Assembly: GCA_045652445.1 (NCBI GenBank)
Contig: JAZRUJ010000024.1
Span: 1 to 27,570, forward strand
Direction: 5' to 3'
Source of the DNA: RGIG995 sp045652445
GTDB lineage: Bacteria > Bacillota > Clostridia > Oscillospirales > UBA644
Length of the DNA stretch: 27,570 bases
Below, in pieces: positions 15,892 to 23,631 of the stretch. The notes below the pieces were generated by a model that saw only the letters and a program-made list of their open reading frames with translations, had not been told where the DNA came from and did not search any database. The position numbers and the translations under genes are program-made. Position 1 is the first letter of the stretch. Each line of letters begins with the position of its first letter.

Positions 15892-17376
15892 ATGAGTCAA
15901 AAGGTTCATTCGGTTCGATACAATTTCATAATGAATTTTTTGTTAACGGCAACGAATTTTATCTTTCCGTTAATTACGTTCCCGTACGTTTCTCGGATTT
16001 TACAGGCGGAAGGCACGGGGACGGTTTCTTTCGTTGTTTCTGTTGTAAATTATTTTATTATGGTTGCATCTCTTGGGATTCCTGTGTATGGTGTTCGTGC
16101 CTGTGCAAAGGTACGGGACAACAAAGAAGAACTTACCAAAGTTGCCCATGAGATTTTTGTCATTAATACCGTGACGACGGTTTTGAGCCTCGCCGCATTT
16201 TCCTTGTCCGTCCTGCTGGTTCCCCAATTCCGGGAAGAAAAGCTTCTTTTTTATATCAACGGCATCAGCATTCTTCTTAATCTTGTGGGTGTAAACTGGC
16301 TGTATCAGGCATTGGAACAATATGATTATATTACCATTCGCTCCATTGCCGTAAAGGTTATTTCCGTTATTTTAATGTTCCTGTTTGTTCATCAGCAATC
16401 GGATTATATTATTTACGGTTCCATCAGCGTTTTTGCTGCCGCTGGTTCTAATATCCTGAACTTTATCCGGGCAAGACGTTACGTTTCCTTCTGCAAACGG
16501 TCGGGATATCAATTCCGCCGGCATTTGAAACCCATCTTTACGTTATTTGCCCAAACCATGGTTATTTCGATTTATACGAATCTGGATACGGTCATGCTTG
16601 GCTTTATGAAAGATTCCGACGCGGTTGGGTTGTATACAACCGCCGTGAAAGTGAAATCGATCTTATTGAGTTTGGTATCGTCTCTCGGCTCTGTTTTGCT
16701 TCCCAGAGTATCGAACATCCTCAAAAAAGGAGATATGCAACAATTCAACGAATTGGCAAAAAAAGGGCTTAACGTAACTTCTCTAATGGCGATCCCCTTG
16801 AGTATTTATTTTTGTATCTATGCCAAGGAAAGCATTCTTTTGTTGGCAGGGGAAGGGTTCTTGGGTGCGATTTTGGCGATGCAGGTGATTACCTTTGCCG
16901 TCATTCCCAACGGCCTTACGGCGATTTTAGGGATTCAGATTCTCACGTCTTTGGAAAAGGAACGGCTGGTTCTGTATTCCGTTATTGTGGGTGCCGTATC
17001 GGACTTCCTGCTGAATTTGGTCTTTATTCCTATGTACGGTGCTACCGGTGCTGCCCTGGCAACAACGATTGCAGAGTTTTTAGTCCTGTTTATTCAAATT
17101 TATTATACGAGAGATCTGTTGCGGTCGATCTGGAAAAATTTGCGGCTTTTGCTCTACTGTTTTGCGACGGCTTGCGGCGGAGTTGTCAGCGTGTTGTGTC
17201 TGTGGCTTCTTCCCATTCAAAATGTATTTCTTATCCTTTGTGTTTCTGCGGTTCTCTTCTTCGGCGTCTACGCATTGATTTTGATTGTTTTCCGAGAACC
17301 CTTATTCATGCCGTATCTTTTGAAAATTAAGAATATATTCCGTCGCGTATTTCATCGGAAAGGAGAAAATAGATGA
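15892..17376 (+). CDS. wzx: Wzx-type polysaccharide flippase (MVF/MOP superfamily)
   Basis: The product (494 residues) is a polytopic membrane protein predicted to flip undecaprenyl-pyrophosphate-linked repeat units across the membrane. The N terminus NFIFPLITFPYVSRILQAEG is the hallmark of the RfbX/Wzx group. Further family features are GVRACAKVRDNKEE, ISIYTNLDTVMLGFM and GLYTTAVKVKSILLSL. About 12-14 hydrophobic segments are visible and the C terminus is basic. An in-frame TTG at 15871 precedes the ribosome binding site; the ATG at 15892 follows AGAGGA (15881-15886) by 5 nt. It overlaps glf by ATGA. Together with the Wzy-like protein it places the locus in the Wzx/Wzy-dependent class. Confidence 0.93.
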   Translation: MSQKVHSVRYNFIMNFLLTATNFIFPLITFPYVSRILQAEGTGTVSFVVSVVNYFIMVASLGIPVYGVRACAKVRDNKEELTKVAHEIFVINTVTTVLSLAAFSLSVLLVPQFREEKLLFYINGISILLNLVGVNWLYQALEQYDYITIRSIAVKVISVILMFLFVHQQSDYIIYGSISVFAAAGSNILNFIRARRYVSFCKRSGYQFRRHLKPIFTLFAQTMVISIYTNLDTVMLGFMKDSDAVGLYTTAVKVKSILLSLVSSLGSVLLPRVSNILKKGDMQQFNELAKKGLNVTSLMAIPLSIYFCIYAKESILLLAGEGFLGAILAMQVITFAVIPNGLTAILGIQILTSLEKERLVLYSVIVGAVSDFLLNLVFIPMYGATGAALATTIAEFLVLFIQIYYTRDLLRSIWKNLRLLLYCFATACGGVVSVLCLWLLPIQNVFLILCVSAVLFFGVYALILIVFREPLFMPYLLKIKNIFRRVFHRKGENR

Positions 17377-18473
17377 GCAAGTATGATTATCTTGTGGTGG
17401 GTGCCGGCCTGTACGGTGCTGTGTTTGCACAGCAGGCCCGCTCGAAAGGGAAGACCGTTTTGGTCATTGATAAACGGGATCATATAGCAGGGAACGTGTA
17501 TACCGAAGAGACCGAGGGAATTAACGTCCACGTTTACGGTGCTCATATCTTCCATACCAACAACAAAAAAGTATGGGAATATGTAAATCGTTTTGCGGAA
17601 TTTAACCGGTTTACCAACGCACCCGTGGCGAATTATCACGGGGAGTTGTACAGTCTTCCTTTCAACATGTACACCTTCAATAAAATGTGGGGCGTTGTAA
17701 CTCCTCAACAGGCTGCGGAGAAGATTGAACAGCAACGCCAAGCCGCCGGAATTACGGAACCCAAAAATTTGGAAGAACAAGCCATTTCCTTGGTCGGCAC
17801 GGACATCTATGAAAAATTGGTAAAAGGATATACGGAAAAACAGTGGGGAAGACCCTGTACGGAACTTCCGTCTTTTATCATCAAACGTCTCCCCGTCCGT
17901 CTGACGTTTGATAACAACTATTTCAACGCCTTATATCAAGGCATTCCTATGGGTGGGTATACCAAGATGGTTGCCAATATGCTGGAGGGAATCGAAGTCC
18001 GTTTGGGGGAAGATTATCTGGAACAGAAATCCGAATGGGACTCCCTTGCGGATAAGGTGATTTATACCGGTCCCATCGACGCGTATTTTAATTATCAGCT
18101 GGGTGCTTTGGAATACCGTTCGGTTCGGTTTGAAACGGAAGTTTTGGATATCCCCAATTTCCAAGGAAACGCCGCCGTCAACTATACCGACCGGGAAACC
18201 CCTTGGACGCGGATCATTGAGCATAAATGGTTTGAATTTGGAACCCAACCCAAAACCGTTATCAGTAGAGAGTATAGTTCCGAGTGGAACGTAGGAGACG
18301 AACCCTACTATCCCGTCAATGATGCAAAGAACGGAGCCTTATACGAAGAATACAAAGCCCTGGCTCAAAAGGAAGAAAATGTAATCTTCGGCGGAAGACT
18401 GGGCGAGTATAAGTATTACGACATGAACGCGGTCATCTTGTCTGCTCTCGATTTGTGTGATCGGGAACTGTAA
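17373..18473 (+). CDS. glf: UDP-galactopyranose mutase Glf
   Basis: The product (366 residues) is a flavoenzyme that interconverts UDP-galactopyranose and UDP-galactofuranose. The FAD-binding motif YLVVGAGLYGAVFAQ (about 6-20) is followed by DKRDHIAGNVYT, the UGM motif YGAHIFHTNNKKVWEY (about 55-70), WGRPCTELPS and the C-terminal GRLGEYKYYDMN (about 341-352), which contributes to flavin and substrate binding. Length is standard. AAGGAGAA lies just upstream of an ATGA overlap with wzx. Its presence predicts galactofuranose in the glycan. No galE is in the window, so UDP-galactose must come from elsewhere. Confidence 0.97.
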   Translation: MSKYDYLVVGAGLYGAVFAQQARSKGKTVLVIDKRDHIAGNVYTEETEGINVHVYGAHIFHTNNKKVWEYVNRFAEFNRFTNAPVANYHGELYSLPFNMYTFNKMWGVVTPQQAAEKIEQQRQAAGITEPKNLEEQAISLVGTDIYEKLVKGYTEKQWGRPCTELPSFIIKRLPVRLTFDNNYFNALYQGIPMGGYTKMVANMLEGIEVRLGEDYLEQKSEWDSLADKVIYTGPIDAYFNYQLGALEYRSVRFETEVLDIPNFQGNAAVNYTDRETPWTRIIEHKWFEFGTQPKTVISREYSSEWNVGDEPYYPVNDAKNGALYEEYKALAQKEENVIFGGRLGEYKYYDMNAVILSALDLCDREL

Positions 18474-18523
18474 AAGAAATGGATTTTTTTCGGGAAATAA
18501 TATAAGTATAGGAAGTGTTTTCT

Positions 18524-19921
18524 ATGGCTATAAACAAGTATAAAAACAAGGAATTGTATAAACGGCTTCTGCGGTACGTTTTTTCTGTGCTGCTGGTGGT
18601 TGCCCAAACGGTTTGTTTTGGCTACGTGTGGCTGACCCGGTATAATCCAAACATCGTCTCCTCCTTCTCCGGACGGGGAAATTGGTTGGTTTACGCCGTT
18701 TACGCCATCTTGTTTGTCGTATTCCTGGTCTGTTTCGACGGGCTGAAATACGGGCATTATCGCCGGTTTAACCTGTTGTTGGGGCAAGGGTTGGCAACCT
18801 TAGGAACGATATTTATTATGTATCTGCAAGTATCGCTTCTCTCCATGCGGTTTGTAACACCGGTTCCTCTTTTGGTTGTGCTGTTTGCAAACCTTGCTCT
18901 TTGTGTTATTTTGACTTTTGCGGGACATTTTGTGATCCACACGCTGTTTCCTGCCAAAAAACTGTTGGTTATCTGTGACAGTTATCCTCCCGATCATTTC
19001 TTACAGAAAATGTCCGGTCGCCGGGATAAGTACAAGGTGTCGGAAGTAATCAACGTTTCAGAAGGGCTGGACGTGATCGAACCCAAAATCAAGGAAGCGG
19101 AAAGCGTACTTGTTTATGACGTTCACTCCGAAATGCGAAACAAACTGCTGAAACTGTGTTTTGAGCATGATATTCGTGCTTATTCTACTACCAAGGTATC
19201 CGACATTTTGATCCGTGGTGCAGAACGAATCCACATTTTCGACACGCCTCTTTTGTTGTACCGCAATATCGGTCTTACCATCGAGCAGCGGTTCTTTAAA
19301 CGGTTTATTGATATCGCGGTATCTTTGCTGATGTTGATACTTACATCTCCCTTCCTGTTGATCTCCGCAATTGCTATTAAATTGTATGACGGCGGACCTG
19401 TTTTCTTCTTGCAGGATCGTTGCACGTTGAACGGGAAAGTGTTCAAAATTCATAAATTCCGCAGTATGATTGTTGATGCGGAAAAGGGTGGTATTTCGGT
19501 TCCCGCCGGGGAAAAAGACCCCCGGATCACTCCCGTAGGGCGTATTTTGCGGGCAACCCGTTTGGACGAGCTTCCTCAATTGATCGATATCTTGGTGGGG
19601 AATATGAGTCTGGTTGGTCCCCGTCCCGAACGGATCGAACACGTGGAAAAATATACCCAGGAGATTCCCGAATTTAAGTATCGCCTGAAAGTTCGCGGCG
19701 GTCTGACGGGCTATGCCCAACTGTACGGTAAGTATAACACTTCTGCATATGATAAACTGCAGTTGGATTTGATGTACATTCAGCATTATTCCTTGCTTCT
19801 TGACCTTCGTTTGATCCTTATGACCGTCAAAATCATGTTCATGAAAGAAAGCACCGAAGGTTTTACCGAAGAGCAACGGAAAGACGTTCAGGAAAAATCT
19901 AACGACTCGGAAACCAAATAA
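18524..19921 (+). CDS. Polyprenyl-phosphate sugar-1-phosphate transferase (priming enzyme)
   Basis: The product (465 residues) is predicted to start repeat-unit synthesis by moving a sugar-1-phosphate from a nucleotide sugar to undecaprenyl phosphate. The N-terminal part has about four membrane helices (about 15-140), then a cytoplasmic Rossmann-like region (about 145-235). The C-terminal catalytic domain shows KRFIDIAVSLLMLILTSPF, VFKIHKFRSM (about 316-325), RATRLDELPQLIDIL (catalytic Asp-Glu about 348-349), NMSLVGPRPERIEH and RGGLTGYAQLYGKY. This is the full-length WbaP/CpsE-like architecture; glucose or galactose phosphate are the usual substrates but cannot be told apart here. A GTG lies in frame at 18515; the ATG at 18524 follows AGGAAG by 8 nt. 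It is the last gene of the locus. Confidence 0.93.
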   Translation: MAINKYKNKELYKRLLRYVFSVLLVVAQTVCFGYVWLTRYNPNIVSSFSGRGNWLVYAVYAILFVVFLVCFDGLKYGHYRRFNLLLGQGLATLGTIFIMYLQVSLLSMRFVTPVPLLVVLFANLALCVILTFAGHFVIHTLFPAKKLLVICDSYPPDHFLQKMSGRRDKYKVSEVINVSEGLDVIEPKIKEAESVLVYDVHSEMRNKLLKLCFEHDIRAYSTTKVSDILIRGAERIHIFDTPLLLYRNIGLTIEQRFFKRFIDIAVSLLMLILTSPFLLISAIAIKLYDGGPVFFLQDRCTLNGKVFKIHKFRSMIVDAEKGGISVPAGEKDPRITPVGRILRATRLDELPQLIDILVGNMSLVGPRPERIEHVEKYTQEIPEFKYRLKVRGGLTGYAQLYGKYNTSAYDKLQLDLMYIQHYSLLLDLRLILMTVKIMFMKESTEGFTEEQRKDVQEKSNDSETK

Positions 19922-19974
19922 GTAGAACGATGCTGATGTTTCTACTCCTTTATGGGAGCATTGGTTTGTAAAAT
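19921..19974 (+). promoter_or_regulatory. Structured 3' UTR / possible leader with alternative hairpins
   Basis: AGTAGAA (19921-19927) can pair with TTCTACT (19940-19946). Alternatively ATGCT (19930-19934) pairs with AGCAT (19957-19961), or CTCC (19945-19948) with GGAG (19955-19958); these cannot all form together. CTCCTTT (19945-19951) is also exactly complementary to the AAAGGAG ribosome binding site (20012-20018) of the downstream protease gene. The regulatory role is inferred only. Confidence 0.35.
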
Positions 19975-20006
19975 AAAAATCCGCATCTGAAAGATGCGGA
20001 TTTTTT
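19975..20006 (+). terminator. Rho-independent terminator at the end of the polysaccharide locus
   Basis: A long perfect stem AATCCGCATCT/AGATGCGGATT (loop GAA, extended by A-T pairs) ends in six T residues (20001-20006). It closes the 16-gene locus. The protease gene starts only 17 nt later, so the terminator may also work as an attenuator for that gene. Confidence 0.93.
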
Positions 20007-20023
20007 CTGTGAAAGGAGAAAAT

Positions 20024-20692
20024 ATGAAGAAAAGAATTTTCTTTCCGGTGTTGTTTACAGCCTTGTGTTGCTGTGGCGTTATGACTTTTGTGGACGGGAT
20101 ATGGCAGCCGGGATACGTAATTAAATCTGCCGTAAAATTAACCTTGTTTCTGCTTTTACCTTTCCTTTGTTCTCTTTGGAATCGGGAAATTGCGTTTCGT
20201 TCTCTTTTTAGAATTACAAAAAAGGGATTGTTTTTGGCGTTTGGGCTTGGAGTTGCCTTGTTTGCCGTGATTTTAGGCGGATATTTTCTGTTATCTCCCT
20301 ATTTTGATTTTTCTCGAATTGCTTCGTCTTTGACCGCCTCTACCGGGGTGGATAAAAGCAATTTTCTCTTTGTTGCCCTGTACATATCGTTTTTGAATTC
20401 TTTTCTGGAAGAATTATTTTTCCGGGGGGTTGTGTTTGCCAATCTCAAAGCTTCGTCCCATCGGACGTTTGCCCACGTATTTAGTGCGTTGCTCTTTTCT
20501 TTATATCATACTGCGATGATGTTGGGCTGGTTTTCTCTGCCGTTATTTTTGCTGGTTTTGACCGGACTTGCGGCGGGGGGTATTCTGTTTAATCTTCTCA
20601 ATGAAAAGGGCGGTACGATTTTCGTTTCATGGATCGTCCATATGTTTGCCAATTTCGCCATCAACGTCATCGGCTTTATCCTTTTGAAATAA
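20024..20692 (+). CDS. CPBP family intramembrane metalloprotease
   Basis: The product (222 residues) is an integral membrane protein of the CPBP (CAAX protease and bacteriocin-processing) family. All three motifs are present: EELFFR (EExxxR, about 129-134), FSLYH (FxxxH, about 158-162) and HMFAN (HxxxN, about 206-210). About six hydrophobic segments are visible. AGGAG (20014-20018) lies 5 nt before the ATG; an in-frame ATG at 19994 is inside the terminator hairpin and is rejected. No convincing promoter lies between the terminator and the gene, so it may be expressed by read-through. The substrate is unknown; family members include bacteriocin-immunity proteins and prenyl-protein endopeptidases. 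Confidence 0.9.
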   Translation: MKKRIFFPVLFTALCCCGVMTFVDGIWQPGYVIKSAVKLTLFLLLPFLCSLWNREIAFRSLFRITKKGLFLAFGLGVALFAVILGGYFLLSPYFDFSRIASSLTASTGVDKSNFLFVALYISFLNSFLEELFFRGVVFANLKASSHRTFAHVFSALLFSLYHTAMMLGWFSLPLFLLVLTGLAAGGILFNLLNEKGGTIFVSWIVHMFANFAINVIGFILLK

Positions 20693-20696
20693 ATAT

Positions 20697-20728
20697 AAAA
20701 ATCCTCCCGAAATACGGGAGGATTTTTT
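20697..20728. terminator. Bidirectional terminator between convergent genes
   Basis: The stem AATCCTCCCG/CGGGAGGATT, with a short AAATA loop, has T residues on the plus-strand side and an A run that gives T residues on the minus strand. It sits between the stop of the protease gene and the stop of the convergent lipoprotein gene, and can serve both. Confidence 0.92.
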
Positions 20729-20741
20729 GATTGTATGAAAC

Positions 20742-21860
20742 TTATTCTTGCACGGTGCGGTCAGTTGCATTGAAGTTGATGGAATTTTTAATGTTGGGGG
20801 AACAGAAGTTAATGGCGGTCTTGCCCCGGTTGATTACAATGGGATCTCCCGTCGCCCCGTCGGTCAGGGTCAAATTTCCCTCCCGATCGGTTCTCGACCA
20901 GGTGATGGCGGTCACTTTTCCTTCGCTGATCAGATATCCGCTTCCGCTTCCGGTGGTGGTAATTTCCAGGTGTTTTGCCGTATCAATTACTTTGGTATTA
21001 CAGAACAGAACGATAAGGTTTTTAAACGAAAGCTGTTGGTTATTGATGGCGTCGATATGTTTGTTCCCATTGTGTTGATACCGCAGATATTCTTTGGTTT
21101 CGGTGTTGTAAACGTAGTCTACCTTTTGATAACCGGTGATCGGCAGATATACGTGAAGGGCTTCTTCGGTACCAACCGACACAGGACTATCTTTTTCGGC
21201 AAAGGTAAAGGGGAGAGCGTATTCTTCCCGGAGGGTGGTGCGGTATTTGAGGTGTTCGATGTTTTTCACAATTCCCTCACCTGTTACCATCATGGTGTGT
21301 TCCAGGGCATAGGTCTTCAACCGTTCCTGATCCCGGTAATAGGCTCTGGTGGGATCTTTTTTGATTCCGTCCATGGTATCTAATTTTCGAGAAGCAATCT
21401 GGGAGTAAGCCGCATCGCTTCCGCCGTGGTGACAGTAGATGGCGTCAAACATCTGGGCAATATCCAGATAATAGGGGCGGGAAGAACGGACCGAACCGAT
21501 GACCCCGGCAGATTGGTAGTCCGAGAAAATTCCCATCAAACGGGTAATTCCGCCTTCTACCTCACATTCCACCAAGATATCCGCCTTGCTGACACCGTCT
21601 TGGGGAAGGGCGGCCTTCATATTGTTGATCATCACTGCAACGGGACGATTTCCCGTATTGTTTACGCTGATCATCAGCCCCGTCAAAGGATTTTCATATT
21701 CCGTCGGAGTGACAGAGGGAATTTTGTCGTTGGTGCTTTGCGTTGCATTGGAAGACTCCGTATCCGTAGGGGTTTCTGTGGGTTTGTTTGCACAGGCAAC
21801 CAGACCAAAAATCATCACCGAAAGAAGAAACAAGGACAAGGTCGTTTTTAAGAGTTTCAT
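20742..21860 (-). CDS. yerB: YerB-like DUF3048 lipoprotein
   Basis: The product (372 residues) begins with a lipoprotein signal peptide: basic MKLLK, a hydrophobic stretch, and lipobox LVAC with Cys23 as the predicted acylated residue. A Thr/Ser-rich linker (about 26-55) follows. The mature part matches the DUF3048 pair: NPLTGLMISVNNTGNRPVAVMI, VEGGITRLMGIFSDY, IGSVRSSRPYYLDIAQMFDA and HHGGSDAAYS in the first domain, and NLIVLFCNTKVID then WSRTDREGNLTLTDGATGDP near the end. B. subtilis YerB is the best-known relative; its function is not established. AGGAGG (21869-21874) lies 8 nt before the ATG and a perfect consensus promoter precedes it. It is a single-gene unit, expected outside the membrane. 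Confidence 0.93.
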   Translation of the reverse strand: MKLLKTTLSLFLLSVMIFGLVACANKPTETPTDTESSNATQSTNDKIPSVTPTEYENPLTGLMISVNNTGNRPVAVMINNMKAALPQDGVSKADILVECEVEGGITRLMGIFSDYQSAGVIGSVRSSRPYYLDIAQMFDAIYCHHGGSDAAYSQIASRKLDTMDGIKKDPTRAYYRDQERLKTYALEHTMMVTGEGIVKNIEHLKYRTTLREEYALPFTFAEKDSPVSVGTEEALHVYLPITGYQKVDYVYNTETKEYLRYQHNGNKHIDAINNQQLSFKNLIVLFCNTKVIDTAKHLEITTTGSGSGYLISEGKVTAITWSRTDREGNLTLTDGATGDPIVINRGKTAINFCSPNIKNSINFNATDRTVQE

Positions 21861-21894
21861 AGGGAAGTCCTCCTATAGTGAAATTTATAACTTT

Positions 21895-21923
21895 ATTATA
21901 AAATATATTACGAATTTTGTCAA
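21895..21923 (-). promoter_or_regulatory. Consensus sigma-A promoter of the yerB-like gene
   Basis: On the minus strand a perfect TTGACA (21918-21923) and a perfect TATAAT (21895-21900) are 17 bp apart. The start near 21888 would give a leader of about 28 nt that contains the AGGAGG site. Confidence 0.93.
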
Positions 21924-21955
21924 CACCCAATTTTTATTGTTCAAAAAGGTTTAAT

Positions 21956-21986
21956 AAACGGCGTGTAATTTATTACACGCCGTTTT
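21956..21986 (-). terminator. Terminator downstream of the MATE gene
   Basis: A perfect stem of at least 12 bp, AACGGCGTGTAAT with ATTACACGCCGTT, with a very short loop, lies just beyond the MATE stop codon. The flanking T tract on the minus strand (TTTATT) is modest. It also insulates the yerB-like promoter. Confidence 0.78.
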
Positions 21987-21988
21987 GG

Positions 21989-23380
21989 TTAAGATTTTGT
22001 TATAGTTGCTTGTTCCAACTTTCGTTGGGATTTTTTTACAACAATCCTGTATGCTATCATTTCTGCGATTGCCGTTACAAGCCAAGAGACAGGGTAGACC
22101 AAGAACAGCATGGTCGCCCGGGTCTCCACGGGAGCGTCCAGGAAATACCGATAGCCGGTGTAAACCCAGCCGATTCGAATGCCGCAGACCCCAAGTACGG
22201 TGATGATCATGGGGGTAAAGGAGGTCCCCATTCCTCTCAAAACGCCGCTCATAACGTCCATCAATCCGATGGTAAAATAGGGAAGAACCACGTAGGTCAT
22301 TCGGAGCAGTCCGTAATGCAAAGCTTCTTCCGAGTCGGAAATATAGACGCTTAACAAGTTTTCTCCGTTTAGGAACATTAAAGTACTTAAGAACGTTCCT
22401 AAAATCAAAGCACAACTGATGCAGATGTTGACGATCTTCCGAACGTTATCGTATTTTCTGGCTCCCACGTTCTGTCCCACAAAATTCAAGGCGGATTGAT
22501 GGAAAGAGTTGACTGACGTATACAAAAATCCTTCCAAATTTGACGATGCAGCACTCCCGGACATAAAGACTGCACCAAAGGCGTTAATGGAAGATTGCAA
22601 AATAACGTTGGAAATAGAAAACATGGAACCTTGAATCCCAGAGGGAATCCCGATTCGAATGATTTTCCAGAGAGGTGCTTTATAAATTTTTAACTTCCGG
22701 AAATCCAGTTTGCAGGCATCGGTTCGGCGAGACAGGGTAATTAAGACCATCGCCGCTGCAAAAAATTGAGAAATCACCGTTGCCAATGCCACTCCTGCCA
22801 CATCCAAATGGAACAAGGTTACAAAAATCGTATTCAGGACTACGTTAATGATTCCGGAAAGGGTCAAAAAAATCAAAGGACTTTTCGTATCTCCGGATGC
22901 CCTTAGAATTGCGGCACCGAAGTTAATGATCATCGGACCGAGAATGCCGCCGAAATAAATTTGCATATAAAGCGAAGCCAAGGGAAGTACGTCGTCTTCC
23001 GGAGTTCCCATCCATTGTAAAAAGGTTTTGGAAAAACAAACGCCAATCACCGTTAAAATAACACCGCTGATCAATGCGGTGGGGATTGCCGTATGAATAA
23101 TGCGGTGAACTTCTTTCTCTTGTCCCGCCCCCAACGCTTGGGCGACGGTGACCCCGCAACCTACGGAAAGTCCCATAAACAGGTTTACGATCAAATTAGT
23201 CAAAGCCCCCGTGGTTCCTACAGCGGCAACCGAAATGCTTCCGCAGAATTGCCCCACGATAATTAGGTCTGCTGCATTAAATGCCAACTGCAAAATCCCG
23301 GTCAACATAATGGGCAGAGTATATAGAAGAATCTTTTTCAAAAAAGGTCCTTCGCAGAGGTTTATTCCGGATTTAGCCAT
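21989..23380 (-). CDS. MATE family efflux transporter
   Basis: The product (463 residues) is a 12-helix membrane transporter of the multidrug and toxic compound extrusion family, expected to expel cationic compounds using an ion gradient. Family features include LPIMLTGILQLAFNAADLII near the N terminus, GTTGALTNLIVNLFMGLSVG and GAGQEKEVHRIIHTA in the first half. In the second half GSAASSNLEGFLYTSVNSFH and FVGQNVGARKYDNVRKI mirror them. The two-repeat MatE layout is intact and the length is normal. AAAGGTG lies upstream of the ATG. It diverges from the marR-ABC-ABC operon, so a shared role in drug response is plausible. Confidence 0.94.
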   Translation of the reverse strand: MAKSGINLCEGPFLKKILLYTLPIMLTGILQLAFNAADLIIVGQFCGSISVAAVGTTGALTNLIVNLFMGLSVGCGVTVAQALGAGQEKEVHRIIHTAIPTALISGVILTVIGVCFSKTFLQWMGTPEDDVLPLASLYMQIYFGGILGPMIINFGAAILRASGDTKSPLIFLTLSGIINVVLNTIFVTLFHLDVAGVALATVISQFFAAAMVLITLSRRTDACKLDFRKLKIYKAPLWKIIRIGIPSGIQGSMFSISNVILQSSINAFGAVFMSGSAASSNLEGFLYTSVNSFHQSALNFVGQNVGARKYDNVRKIVNICISCALILGTFLSTLMFLNGENLLSVYISDSEEALHYGLLRMTYVVLPYFTIGLMDVMSGVLRGMGTSFTPMIITVLGVCGIRIGWVYTGYRYFLDAPVETRATMLFLVYPVSWLVTAIAEMIAYRIVVKKSQRKLEQATITKS

Positions 23381-23415
23381 TGTATCGCACCTTTCCTATC
23401 TTCGGAATTGCCCTC

Positions 23416-23444
23416 ATTATACCCCTTTCATTCCGGAAAGTCAA
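23416..23444 (-). promoter_or_regulatory. Sigma-A promoter of the MATE gene
   Basis: On the minus strand TTGACT (23439-23444) and TATAAT (23416-23421) are 17 bp apart. The spacer contains the palindrome TTCCGGAA (23431-23438). The start near 23409 would give a leader of about 28 nt. Confidence 0.88.
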
Positions 23445-23540
23445 CCCCCGAAAATCCCTTTTGAAAAAAGGTTTGAAAAAAGTCACAATCTCCCGTTCTT
23501 TGGTCAAAAAGAACAAAATTATTACATTTCGAAACAAGAG

Positions 23541-23569
23541 TTGACAGAGGAGAAATCTTGGTGTATAAT
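23541..23569 (+). promoter_or_regulatory. Consensus sigma-A promoter of the marR-ABC operon
   Basis: A perfect TTGACA (23541-23546), a 17-bp spacer and a perfect TATAAT (23564-23569) lie upstream of the MarR-family gene. The predicted start is near 23576, directly before two palindromic sequences. Confidence 0.93.
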
Positions 23570-23581
23570 AAAAGAAAAAAA

Positions 23582-23610
23582 GTTGCAAATGCAACAGTTG
23601 TTCTTGCAAC
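23582..23610 (+). promoter_or_regulatory. Candidate MarR operator: two adjacent GTTGC/GCAAC palindromes
   Basis: GTTGCAAATGCAAC (23582-23595) has perfect 6-bp arms. GTTGTTCTTGCAAC (23597-23610) is a second, less perfect copy 15 bp further on. They lie just after the predicted transcription start and before the ribosome binding site, where a bound dimeric winged-helix repressor would block transcription. Assignment to the adjacent MarR protein is inferred. Confidence 0.65.
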
Positions 23611-23631
23611 GGTTTTAATAGGAGGAGTTTT

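Noticed and set aside
19946..19974. TAAAAT (19969-19974) considered as a -10 box for the protease gene
   Set aside because: No -35-like hexamer lies 16-18 bp upstream, and transcription would start inside the terminator hairpin.
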